Of a stretch of 64,000 bases of DNA, positions 36,802-45,908 are shown piece after piece (position 1 is the stretch's first letter; every line of letters begins with the position of its first letter). A program made the translations under genes and the position numbers. The notes beneath the pieces are model-generated. The model did no database searches, had not been told where the DNA came from, and saw only the letters and a program-made list of their open reading frames with translations. Source of the stretch: Porphyromonadaceae bacterium FC4 (lineage in GTDB: Bacteria; Bacteroidota; Bacteroidia; Bacteroidales; Porphyromonadaceae); assembly GCA_900120395.1 (NCBI GenBank), contig LT635553.1:28014-92013 (forward strand), given 5' to 3'.

Positions 36802-37292
36802 GGCGACCCCTAGCGGGGTCGGGGAGAGGTGGGTGGTCCGTCGTTTTCCCGGGGTCTTCGGTGCTTCGCACCTCGACCACCGGGCTATGAAGAAACGACC
36901 CCTGGCGGGGTCGGCAGTCCCGTCCGTTTCACCCCTTTAACCATCCGTCCCCTCATTGGATAGACGCTTGGGATAGCAGCACCCCGCAGGGGTGCCTCCT
37001 GCTTAGCCCGGGTGTCGAGGAGGGGCGAACGCCCCGACGATGACCCCGGGAAGAGAGATTGCCCAAAAACAAAACGACCCCGTAGGGGTCGCCATAGGGT
37101 CCGGGCGTTTGGCGACCCCTGGCGGGGTCAGGGTTGGGGCTTCGGTCGCTGCTCTCCCGGGGTCTTCGGTGCTTCGCACCTCGACCACCGGGCTATGAAG
37201 AAACGACCCCTGCGGGGTCGGCAGTCGCGTTTGATTCGCCTCTCTAACTATCCGGTCCTCATTGGATAAAAACTTGGGTGGCAGCACCCCCT
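36802..37292. repeat. Cluster of three GC-rich nested-hairpin repeats in alternating orientation
   Basis: Two forward copies of about 180 bp (36802-36985 and 37111-37292, offset about 308) flank an inverted copy (about 36980-37092). Each reads, in order: the palindrome GGCGACCCC-N3-GGGGTCG; a nested hairpin CCCGGGGTC…GGTGC-TTC-GCACC…GACCACCGGGCTA; another CGACCCC…GGGGTCG; and, in the forward copies, CCTCATTGGATA and GCAGCACCCC. No protein-like frame crosses it. Similar CCCGGG…CCGGGCTA units occur in other Bacteroidota genomes, as far as I recall. Confidence 0.85.
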
Positions 37293-37312
37293 CGGGATCT
37301 TACCACTAAGGG

Positions 37313-37403
37313 CAAAAAAGTTTTCTACTGGAAACGTTTCGCTACTATCCGTCAAATCGTTTCCTTTCCTACTGGAAACTTTTCGCTACTATCCGTCAAA
37401 TTT
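37313..37403 (+). repeat. Dispersed intergenic repeat, copy 5
   Basis: Both halves are present, each ending ATCCGTCAAAT. It is directly followed by the leader of the third SusC gene, just as copy 2 is followed by that of the second SusC gene. Confidence 0.9.
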
Positions 37404-37448
37404 ATTTCCCGGCTGTAATAAGGGCGACACGGATTAGATCTTTTTAGG

Positions 37449-37456
37449 TAGCTTTG
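37449..37456 (+). promoter_or_regulatory. -7 promoter box of the third SusC gene
   Basis: TAGCTTTG, within a leader nearly identical to that at 15110. The promoter is presumably still active, because the surrounding 100 bases are conserved. Confidence 0.5.
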
Positions 37457-37555
37457 TTGGAGACGGGGAGGACCAGGCAGTCTTCACGACAATTCATTTT
37501 AGAAGGTGGCCCAATAGACCTTAACACACTACATATATTTCAAACCACAAGACTT

Positions 37556-40500
37556 ATGAAGAAACGTAACTTTAGGCATGTACTCTCTCTTCTGGTCTGC
37601 GCCTTTGCATTTTCCACCATGGGGGGGGTAATGCACTATACGCCAGCGAGTTAAAGAGTCAAACCACAAAAGAAGTCACCCAGTCGGACAAGATCAAAGT
37701 CAGCGGCCAAGTGCTGGACCAGAGCGGTCTATCCGTGATCGGTGCCACGGTATCGGTCAAGGGAGTGCCGGGGAAAGGAACGATCACCGACTTTGACGGC
37801 AACTTTAGCCTCGCAGATGTTCCTGCAGACGCTACCCTGGTCATCTCCTACGTGGGGATGATCACTCAGGAAGTCCCGGTAGCGGGGCAGACCACTTTTC
37901 AGATCACTCTCCAGGCCGACACAGAGCTCCTGGATGAAGTGGTCGTAGTGGGCTACGGTACACAGAAGAAAGTGGACGTCGTCGGCTCCATCGCTCAAGT
38001 AGGCGGCAAGGAGCTGACCAAGAAGTCCAGTGCGAATATCGAAAATGCGCTGACGGGTACCATGTCCGGCGTGACGGTGATCCAGCGCTCCGGAGCTCCC
38101 GGTCGTGAGAACAACAGCATCCAGGTCCGTGGTGTGGGCTCCTTTGGTGCGGGCTCGGCTCCACTGGTCCTCATTGACGGTATCCCTGGACGCATGGCGG
38201 ATGTGAACTCCAACGACGTGGAGTCCATCTCCGTGCTCAAGGATGCGTCGACAGCTGCGATCTACGGATCACGAGCCGCCAACGGTGTGATCCTGATCAC
38301 CACAAAGAAAGCGGGGAAAAACACGGTGAATGTCTCCTACAACGGCTATCTGGGATGGAACAGCGCCACAACGCTACCGGAATTTGTCCCCACCTGGGAG
38401 TATGCCGAGCTACTCAACGAGGCGACCGGCACCCCGACCTACTCAAAGGAGGATATAGAGGCGATCAAGAACGGCACGAAACCGGATCAGCTGGCAAGCG
38501 AAAACTATCTGCGCGATCTATTTAAGTCGTACGCCCCGCAGACCAACCACCACATCAACCTCAGAGGAAGTACCGAAAAGGTGCAGTACTACTTAGCCGG
38601 AGGAGTACTCCTGCAGGATGGTCTTGTCGCACGCAACACTTTCAGACGCTACGACACACGCGCCAACCTCTCGGTAGACCTCACTGATAAGCTGACTGTG
38701 GCTACCAACATACATGCTCTCGTCTCCCAGCGGGACGAACCCAATGCACCGGCAGGCGAGGATATCTCCGGCATGGATCAGATCATCCTCAAGGCGGTAC
38801 GCTTCCCCGGAGTGCACCCCACCCGCACCTCCAAAGGTGAGTACGGAGTAGGAGCGGAGGGACACGGGACCCCGACGGCATGGGTCGAGACTCCTTCCTT
38901 CTTGCAAGAGAAGCGCTTCTCGGGCAAGGCTAACCTCACTCTGCGCTACAAGCCCATCAAGCAGGTAGAGCTCATGGCGATGGGTGGCGTCACACACCTC
39001 AACCTGGAGAATAAGCAGTTTCGCTCCACGATGAGCCTGGAGAAGGGCGGAGCAGTCATGGGACCGGCACAGCTCACCGATCAGATGAACCGCAACTTTT
39101 ACAAGACGTTCCAGTCCACAGCGTCGTACAATGATCGCTTTGGCGACCATGGACTATCGGCACTGATCGGCTACTCGTACGAGGACTTCTCTGAGCGTTG
39201 GGTCTCCGCATTTAGGGACAACATCGTCTCCAACGACCTCCCTCACATCAACACCGGTTCACCCGATAACCAAAAAGGTAACGGCAGCGGATTCGAGTGG
39301 GCGCTACAGTCCCTATTCGGTCGACTAGACTACAACTATCGGGACAAGTACCTGGCAGAGCTCACCATGCGCTACGATGGATCTTCACGCTTCCCACCGA
39401 GCAAGCGTTACGCCTTCTTCCCCTCCGCAGCTCTAGGCTGGCGCATCAGCGAGGAAGACTTTTTCAAAGAGCAAAAGAGCCTCGAGTGGATCAGTATGCT
39501 GAAGCTCAAGGCGTCTATCGGTGTGCTGGGTAACCAAAACATCGGTAATTATCCGTATCAGACGGTGTATGAGCTCGGACAAGACTACCCCTTTGGCAAT
39601 ACCCTAAAGCAAGGTGCTGCTGTGACTACTTCCACGGATAACAACCTTACCTGGGAGAGCACCAAGACTTGGGATGTGGGCTTCGAGAGCAGCTTCCTAA
39701 ACGGTGCCATCAGCCTAAACATCAACTACTTCAACAGAAACACCTACGACATTCTCTACAGTCCATCCGGCAGTGTGTCTCAGGTGCTGGGACTAAAAGT
39801 CTCACCGGTCAATACCGGAACCCTTCTCAATAGGGGTTGGGAGTTTGAGCTGGGGCACCAGTATACCATGGGCGACCTTAGCTGGAACATCAACGGCAAC
39901 CTGAGCCTGATCCACAACGAAATCACCTCGCTCGGTGTCGGTAACGTCGAGCAACTCAACGGGCTGGTAGGTAGTGGCAATCTTTTCATCGGACACCCGA
40001 TGCAGGTGTACTACGGCTACAAGACAGACGGAGTCTTCCTCAGCACTGACAAAAAGGAGGACTGGGCAGATCAGAGCAGCCTCAATCCCTCTATCCACCC
40101 GGGTGATATCCGCTACGTTGATATCAGCGGACCCGACGGCAAGCCCGATGGTAAAGTGGATGCCAACTACGACCGTACGGTACTCGGATCTCGGATACCC
40201 AAGGTCACCTACAGCCTGAGTGGCGGTCTGGCATATAAGTTTGTAGACCTATCGCTACAGCTACAGGGGATAGCAGGAGTCAGTGGATACCTCAACAACT
40301 TTGCCGGTTATGCATTTTACCAAGAGGGAAACATCCAGACCTGGCAGGCTGAGGGACGGTTTAGAGCCGATGCTCCCACCCGCTATCCTAAGTACCCACG
40401 GCTGGAGTCGGTGCCCAACGTCGGTACCTTCAACACACTGCAGTCGGACTTCTGGATACGAGATGCCTCCTACCTCAGACTCAAAAACATCCAGCTGGGT

Positions 40501-40683
40501 GTGAACCTTCCGGAAAAGTGGCTGGAGCCAGTCTTGGTTAAATCAATGCGTATTTACTTCTCCGGCGACAACCTCCTCACCTTTAGCAAGTACCCCAAGG
40601 GATGGGACCCCGAGCTGAATACCGGTGGGCAGTTTTACCCAATCCAAAAGACCTATACTGTAGGAGTAAATATTGACTTCTAA
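37556..40683 (+). pseudogene. SusC/RagA-type transporter, third pair, frameshifted in a G run (possibly phase-variable)
   Basis: ATG 37556 opens a signal peptide nearly identical to that of the second SusC (MKKRNFRHVLSLLVCAFAFSTM). At 37621-37628 a run of eight G puts the frame out by one and translation stops at TAA 37652. With one more G the reading continues GGGNALYASELKSQTTKEVTQ and joins the intact remainder. That remainder has a regulatory domain (SGQVLDQSGLSVIGATVSV), the signature ELLDEVVVVGYGTQKK, a plug and a barrel ending in NIDF. About 1040 codons are otherwise open, which favours reversible slippage or a sequencing error over decay. A SusD partner follows with a 1-base overlap. 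Confidence 0.88.
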
Positions 40684-42344
40684 TGAAGAACAGAGCTAGA
40701 CGAAACACAATGAAATACATCCATACCCTATATACTTTAGCAGGCTTGGCACTAACCCTGACAGTGGGTTCCTGCTCACTCGACCGCTCTCCCCTCGACA
40801 AGCTGTCTCGAGATGTGGTCTGGTCCAATCCCGACAACGCCGAGGTAGTCCTGACCGGTATCTATCGAGGAAATGCCGTCTACTCCGGACCCGAGTATGC
40901 TCCATCCGACTGGTGGAGCTATGGCGGACTGGTGTTTATGGAGTTTGCCAGCGACAACCTCTACGACCGACGAAATGCCAACTCCAACTTTTACAAAATA
41001 TCCTCGGGGCAGCTGGTGTCGACCAATGGCTTCATAGGCAACTACTGGAGAAACAGCTACTCCAAGATCGGGCGATGCAACGAGTTCTTGTCCAACGCAA
41101 CAACGCTACCTGAGTCTGCCGCAAAGACACGCCTCATCGCTGAAGCACGCTTCTTGCGGGCTGCGCAGTACTTTTACCTCAGCCAATACTTTCACGATGT
41201 ACCGCTGATCACCAGCGTCCTCAGCCGAGAGGAGGCCAATCAGGCACCCCTCAACTCCAAGAAGGAGGTGGTGGACTTTGTCATCAAGGAGCTCCGTGAG
41301 TCTGCTGCAGCCCTACCCCGTCAGTCCGAAATCTCTAACGCTGACAAGGGGCATGCCAGCAAGCAAGCAGCACTCGCCTTCCTCGGACGCACCCTCATGG
41401 CTGAAGAGCGATGGGCAGAGGCTGCAGAGGTGTACAAGCAGATCATCGACCTAGGTGATAATGACCTCGCCCCCAGCTACCCCGATCTCTTTCTGGCAAA
41501 GGGTGAAAACAGCAGTGAGATCATCTTTGCTTTTCAGTACTTAGAGGGTCAAGCCGGCAACGCTATCATGCAACACTCCTACCCTGCAAAGGATGGAGGG
41601 TGGTGCATCATCAACGTCCCCGCTTCCCTATTCGAGGCCTACCAGTTTACCGACGGCACGGACTTTTCGTACGACAGCCCGCTCTACGACCCCACAGACC
41701 TGGGAGCAAACAGAGACCCGAGGCTGAAGTACACGATCCTCTACAATGGAGCTCAGTTCAAGGGCAGCCCCTACATCAGCCATCCGGATAGCGACAGCCG
41801 GGACAAGGTGATGGGCGGTCAGACAACGCAGACCGGCTTCTTGATCCGCAAGTATCTGGACGAAGAGTACTCCGGACCTCTGTCGCTCTATGGCGGGGAC
41901 ATCCCGGTGATCCGCTATGCCGAGGTGCTGCTGAGCTACCTCGAGTCCAAGATGGAAGCCGACGGCTCCGTGAGCCAAAAGCTCCTGGATGAGACGATCA
42001 ACAAAGTACGCAAGCGCCCCGGTGTAGACATGCCGGCAATCACAGCGACCTCCGCCGATGAGCTCAGGCCCATCCTCCGAAACGAACGTCGGGTAGAGCT
42101 GGCATGCGAGGGGATTCGCTACTGGGATATCCTGAGGTGGAAGATCGCTGACCAAGTACTGGTCGGGGATATCTATGGGGCACCCTTCCCGGGAGCTACC
42201 CGCACCCGCTACAAGAACAACCAACCCGACCCCTATAGCAGGTGGTATGTGGGCACTCGAAACTTCAGGACACCTCAGGACTACAAGTGGCCGATCCCTC
42301 AGTCCGAGCAGGATATCAACCCCAATCTGAGGAAGTCAAAGTAA
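40683..42344 (+). CDS. SusD/RagB-like lipoprotein, third pair
   Basis: 553 residues from ATG 40683, which overlaps the SusC stop by one base; ATG 40710 (MKYIHTLYTLAGLALTLTVGSC) is the better signal-peptide start. The lipobox is TVGSC-S. Typical SusD features are LDRSPLDKLSRDVVW, RLIAEARFLRAAQYFYLSQYFHDVPLI and the C-terminal ILRNERRVELACEGIRYWDILRWK (landmark), ending KWPIPQSEQDINPNLRKSK. It stays intact although its SusC is out of frame, which again suggests the pair is not dead. Confidence 0.93.
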   Translation: MKNRARRNTMKYIHTLYTLAGLALTLTVGSCSLDRSPLDKLSRDVVWSNPDNAEVVLTGIYRGNAVYSGPEYAPSDWWSYGGLVFMEFASDNLYDRRNANSNFYKISSGQLVSTNGFIGNYWRNSYSKIGRCNEFLSNATTLPESAAKTRLIAEARFLRAAQYFYLSQYFHDVPLITSVLSREEANQAPLNSKKEVVDFVIKELRESAAALPRQSEISNADKGHASKQAALAFLGRTLMAEERWAEAAEVYKQIIDLGDNDLAPSYPDLFLAKGENSSEIIFAFQYLEGQAGNAIMQHSYPAKDGGWCIINVPASLFEAYQFTDGTDFSYDSPLYDPTDLGANRDPRLKYTILYNGAQFKGSPYISHPDSDSRDKVMGGQTTQTGFLIRKYLDEEYSGPLSLYGGDIPVIRYAEVLLSYLESKMEADGSVSQKLLDETINKVRKRPGVDMPAITATSADELRPILRNERRVELACEGIRYWDILRWKIADQVLVGDIYGAPFPGATRTRYKNNQPDPYSRWYVGTRNFRTPQDYKWPIPQSEQDINPNLRKSK

Positions 42345-42375
42345 GCCAAAGGAGCCTGGAACTCCTCTGACAAGT

Positions 42376-42418
42376 GAGAGAGGGTGTGTCAAAACTCTGT
42401 TTTGGCACACTCTCTCTC
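42376..42418 (+). terminator. Terminator of the third SusC/SusD operon
   Basis: Arms starting GAGAGAGGGTGTGTCAAAAC pair with a downstream complement around a 3-nt loop TCT; the only imperfections are one U-G pair and one mismatch. It lies 32 bases after the SusD stop. Confidence 0.85.
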
Positions 42419-42637
42419 TTTGCTTATCCCCTCTATAGCTCGATCGCACCCGACACTTCACACCTCACCCCCATCATACATCCTCAAAAATAAGATCGGT
42501 GCGTCAGCAGCAGAGCCGATCACAGCCACCGGCAGAAAGATGGTATCGGAGGCATCCTGGCCAGAACTAAAACGACTATCACATACACAGCTGATATCCA
42601 GACAAATACAGGTAGAGCAAAGACAGCTACACGAAAG
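42419..42637 (+). other. Gap with no recognisable feature
   Basis: Between the terminator and repeat copy 6 I see no gene, RNA or motif. Confidence 0.5.
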
Positions 42638-42730
42638 CAAAAAGTTTCCTACTGGAAAGAGATCGCTTCTATCCGTGAAACCGTTCACTTTCCTACTGGA
42701 AACATTTCTCTTCTATCCGTCAAATTTTTG
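42638..42730 (+). repeat. Dispersed intergenic repeat, copy 6
   Basis: Both hairpins are intact. The boxes read CTTCTATCCGTGAAAC and CTTCTATCCGTCAAATTT, a variant with CTT for CTA. It lies upstream of the HmuY-LRR gene. Confidence 0.9.
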
Positions 42731-42846
42731 CCTCGCTCCTCCTCCTAACCTTTTTTTGGTCCAAAACAATTTCCACCCACTACTATTAGGTATCATTTGC
42801 CCCTCGAAAACCCTACTATAAGGTATTTAGAAAAAATAGGTGTCTA

Positions 42847-42872
42847 CGTAAATTTGCGGGTAATAATTTACG
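42847..42872 (+). promoter_or_regulatory. Promoter with overlapping palindrome before the HmuY-LRR gene
   Basis: TAAATTTG at 42849-42856 fits the -7 box. It lies inside the perfect inverted repeat CGTAAATT-N10-AATTTACG. A repressor responding to iron or heme is a reasonable guess for an HmuY gene, but the regulator is not known. Confidence 0.5.
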
Positions 42873-42905
42873 CCAACTACAACAATAAAAAGACTAAGTA
42901 ACGCT

Positions 42906-44336
42906 ATGATTGGAACAAAACAAATCATCCGAGGTGGAATGATGCTTCTGGCATCAACGATCCTCATGGTTACCACGGGTTGCGACGACAATGGATCCAC
43001 CCCCACTCCACCGGCACCGAAAGGGCCTTTCACGGTATCCATCTACTCCACCCCAACCCCTAAGACCAAGTGCTCCTACTTCTCTTTTGAGACCAACAAG
43101 GTGGTAGAGCTGGCAGATGCCGATGCCCAGGAGAGCAAGCTGTGGGACATTGCTATTGTCGGACTGTCGTGCCGGACCAACGGCGGTGCGAGTGGCAAGG
43201 GTATGGGTGCCGCATACCGGACCAATACGACCGACTTTGACAACCTCAAGAGTGCTGAGGAGTTTATCAAAAACACCAACCTCTGGTACACCGATAAGCT
43301 GGGAGAGATCTACTACACCTTTGGCATCATGCCACCTCCTACCACCACTATGGGTATCAACCCACTCATGACCCTGGGCTCTTGGATCAAGATGGATGGG
43401 AGTGTGATGCCTCCCAGTCTCATCGTGGATGATCATGTCTACATCGTCCGCACAGCGGCCGGCAAGTATGTCAAGCTCCAGATCCTCGATGCCAAGGAGG
43501 GGGGTAAGTTTGGCCACTTTAGCCTGAAGTACGACTTCATCTCCGACAAGGGGACCAACGACAAGTTAGCCCCAAGAGAGGGTGAGAAGGTCATCACCGG
43601 CAAGGAGGCTCTCTCCGTACTGCTCCCCAAAGAGGAAGCCAAGAGTGTTCGCTACCTCACCATCAAGGATAAGGAGATCAGCCAGGTGGACCTGGACTAC
43701 ATCAAGTCTGATATGCCGGTACTGGAGGAGCTGGATCTCACCACTTCGACCCTGTCGATAGACCCATTTGACGTCGGCTTCAAGGACAACAAAGTGATCA
43801 AGAGGCTCATCCTGCCGGCTAACCTGGTCACTATCGGCAAGGGGCAACTCTCCTACACCGGCCTGGAGGAAGTCGTATTTCCGGGCGAAAAGCTTGAGAA
43901 TATCGGCGAGGGGGCGTTCACATTTTCCGGCAAGATCAAGAGTCTAAAACTCCCCTCCTCAGTGATTGTGATCGAGAAGCAGGCCTTTTACAACATGTCT
44001 TCGCTCGAGGAGATCAACATCCCCAAGAATGTCGTGACCCTGCCGTACTGTACCTTCATGGCCGACAAAAAGCTGAGACGAGTAGTCTTTGAAGGGCCAG
44101 TGAAGAGTTTTGGTAGCTGGGTTTTTGACAGCTGTAAGTCACTCACCGATCTCACATTCACGAGCCCGGCACCACCCATAATGGAGAAGAGCTGGCCTTT
44201 TGTGGACTACAAGGATTGGAGCAACGAAGACGGCTCTCCACGCCACATCTTCAGCGTGCCAAAGGGTAGCGTGGATGCTTACCTCAAGGCCTTTAAGCTA
44301 AGCGAAGAGGACAGGAAGTTCTTCAGAGAGTTTTAG
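42906..44336 (+). CDS. HmuY-type heme-binding domain fused to BspA-type leucine-rich repeats, lipoprotein
   Basis: 476-residue lipoprotein (lipobox MVTTGC, Cys26). Residues ~35-217 match the HmuY hemophore family: CSYFSFETNKVVELADADAQESKLWDIAIVG, RTNGGASGKGMGAAY, VYIVRTAAGKYVKLQI and the closing strand GHFSLKYDF. The loop region that holds the two axial ligands (His in P. gingivalis HmuY) has no His here but several Met (GIMPPPTTTMGINPLM, WIKMDGSVM), recalling Met-ligated relatives from Tannerella and Prevotella. Residues ~240-430 are BspA-like leucine-rich repeats (KRLILPANLVTIGKGQLSYTGLEEVVF, SLEEINIPKNVVTLPYCTF), usually adhesive. HmuY alone is about 216 residues, so this is a fusion. A hydrolase gene follows after 21 bases. 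Confidence 0.85.
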   Translation: MIGTKQIIRGGMMLLASTILMVTTGCDDNGSTPTPPAPKGPFTVSIYSTPTPKTKCSYFSFETNKVVELADADAQESKLWDIAIVGLSCRTNGGASGKGMGAAYRTNTTDFDNLKSAEEFIKNTNLWYTDKLGEIYYTFGIMPPPTTTMGINPLMTLGSWIKMDGSVMPPSLIVDDHVYIVRTAAGKYVKLQILDAKEGGKFGHFSLKYDFISDKGTNDKLAPREGEKVITGKEALSVLLPKEEAKSVRYLTIKDKEISQVDLDYIKSDMPVLEELDLTTSTLSIDPFDVGFKDNKVIKRLILPANLVTIGKGQLSYTGLEEVVFPGEKLENIGEGAFTFSGKIKSLKLPSSVIVIEKQAFYNMSSLEEINIPKNVVTLPYCTFMADKKLRRVVFEGPVKSFGSWVFDSCKSLTDLTFTSPAPPIMEKSWPFVDYKDWSNEDGSPRHIFSVPKGSVDAYLKAFKLSEEDRKFFREF

Positions 44337-44357
44337 TCATTTACGCCACTATCTCTA

Positions 44358-45734
44358 ATGAACTTGCTATCTAAGACCAGACTACTGACCGCACTCCTCA
44401 TCTTGCAGGCAACCATTGGTTGTACCGGTGAGAGTGGGGGGCGTGATCCTCAGCTGATCCCTGAGGATCGATTTACTACCGATGCGGTAGTGACCGACTA
44501 CTTCACCAAGCAGCTGGACCGCATGACGATCGAGATGCCACCTGAGCAGATGAGCCGTGAGGCCATCTCCGTACAGACCTCGACGATCGAACGTGCCAAG
44601 CAACAGATCTGGACCCTCTGGAAAGAAGCCAACCAAGCCCGTCTCGCCACCTGTGGCATATCCGAGGTCACACCCATCGACAAGCCGGTGTGGACCCTCC
44701 CCAATGGTGACAAGATGAAGTTTGCCCCCTTTGCCAAAGGGACCAAGCCTGCCGGTGGATACCCTATGATCATACACTTGCACGGAGGAGGTAAGTACCC
44801 CGACACCCCGATCCCATGGGGCAGTGAGGTGAATGAGAATGAGTGGTTTCAGTCGCTCAGACTCTCCGCAGACTACAAGGATGCTCCCTGTCTCTGCTTT
44901 GTGCCACGTATGCCGGACGACCGCAAGGGTAGATGGTACCACATGCCTCTCACCTTTGTCTACAGGAGAGCCTACCAACTGGGGGTCCTCTCGGGACTGG
45001 TAGACCCGGATCGCTTTTACATCACCGGTATATCCGAGGGTGGCTACGGTACGGTACGTGTGGGGCCCTTTATGCCCGACTACTTCGCCGCTGTCGGCTG
45101 CTTGGCAGCTGCCGCCAAGCCCACGGATGCTCTCCGCGGACTCCGCAATACCCCCTTCAGGATGGAGGTGGGTGAGGATGACACCATGTACGGACGCAAT
45201 GTCTACGTCCGACTGTGGCAGGACAGGCTGAATGAGCTGGCGACCCAAAACAGCGGAAGCTACCCTCACGAGGTGATCATTCAGAAAGGGCGAGGTCACT
45301 ATATCAACTACTACGGAATGACCCCCTGGCTCCTCACCCACAAGCGAAACGCACGTCCGGACCATGTGACCTACGTCTACCACAGTATCGTACCCGATGA
45401 GCCCGATGCGATGGAGGCCTTTTCTGCCGGAGTCTACTGTCTGGACCTGAGAGCACTACGCCCCGACAGCAAGGATACAAGGCTGAGTATAGATCTGGTC
45501 AAAAAGGAGAACACCTACACCCTGACGACCGAACCACTCTCCGGGAAAGTAACGGGAAAGATTGGGCTCTACATAAATGATGTAGACTACACCAACCCCA
45601 TTACGGTCCTCTACAACGGCAAGACGGTATTCCGGGGCAAACTCTTCCCCAACAGGGGCGCCATGGTGGATGCTGTCGCACTCTTTGGCGACCCTCGGCG
45701 GATCTTCTCCTCCAAGCTGGCTATTGACCTCTGA
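44358..45734 (+). CDS. Lipoprotein alpha/beta hydrolase (esterase or peptidase-like)
   Basis: 458 residues with lipobox Cys22 (ATIGC-T). The alpha/beta-hydrolase core is visible: oxyanion box HLHGGG (His142), nucleophile elbow GISEGGYG with Ser226, and probable catalytic His314 in GRGHYINY. A C-terminal beta-domain of about 90 residues (LSIDLVKKENTYTLTTEPLSG…) follows the hydrolase fold. The substrate is unknown; PHB-depolymerase-like or feruloyl-esterase-like relatives are possible. It probably shares a transcript with the HmuY-LRR gene. Confidence 0.75.
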   Translation: MNLLSKTRLLTALLILQATIGCTGESGGRDPQLIPEDRFTTDAVVTDYFTKQLDRMTIEMPPEQMSREAISVQTSTIERAKQQIWTLWKEANQARLATCGISEVTPIDKPVWTLPNGDKMKFAPFAKGTKPAGGYPMIIHLHGGGKYPDTPIPWGSEVNENEWFQSLRLSADYKDAPCLCFVPRMPDDRKGRWYHMPLTFVYRRAYQLGVLSGLVDPDRFYITGISEGGYGTVRVGPFMPDYFAAVGCLAAAAKPTDALRGLRNTPFRMEVGEDDTMYGRNVYVRLWQDRLNELATQNSGSYPHEVIIQKGRGHYINYYGMTPWLLTHKRNARPDHVTYVYHSIVPDEPDAMEAFSAGVYCLDLRALRPDSKDTRLSIDLVKKENTYTLTTEPLSGKVTGKIGLYINDVDYTNPITVLYNGKTVFRGKLFPNRGAMVDAVALFGDPRRIFSSKLAIDL

Positions 45735-45855
45735 TCGATCGGTCCTTCCGATCTAGAGAGCAATAAACAAGAGAGGTTTGATGGCGGTGAGTTTTGCACT
45801 CATAGATCTGGTATCGCTTAACTTTCTTATGTTCAGGCAAACTTATTCAAAACAA

Positions 45856-45893
45856 AAAAGGTGCGCCAAGGCTTAAGCCTTGGCGCACCTTTT
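45856..45893. terminator. Bidirectional terminator between the hydrolase and suf operons
   Basis: A perfect 16-bp stem starting AAAAGGTGCGCCAAGG, with loop CTTAAG. A-run and T-run flanks serve both strands. Confidence 0.9.
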
Positions 45894-45908
45894 AGTCGTC
45901 ATGGGGTA

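Noticed and set aside
36802-37292. CRISPR or tRNA cluster in the GC-rich region
   Set aside because: Copies are long, differ in orientation and are full of nested palindromes; no cloverleaf or regular spacing.
44382-45383. 333-codon minus-strand frame inside the hydrolase gene
   Set aside because: Antisense to a gene with clear catalytic boxes and lipobox; no motif of its own.
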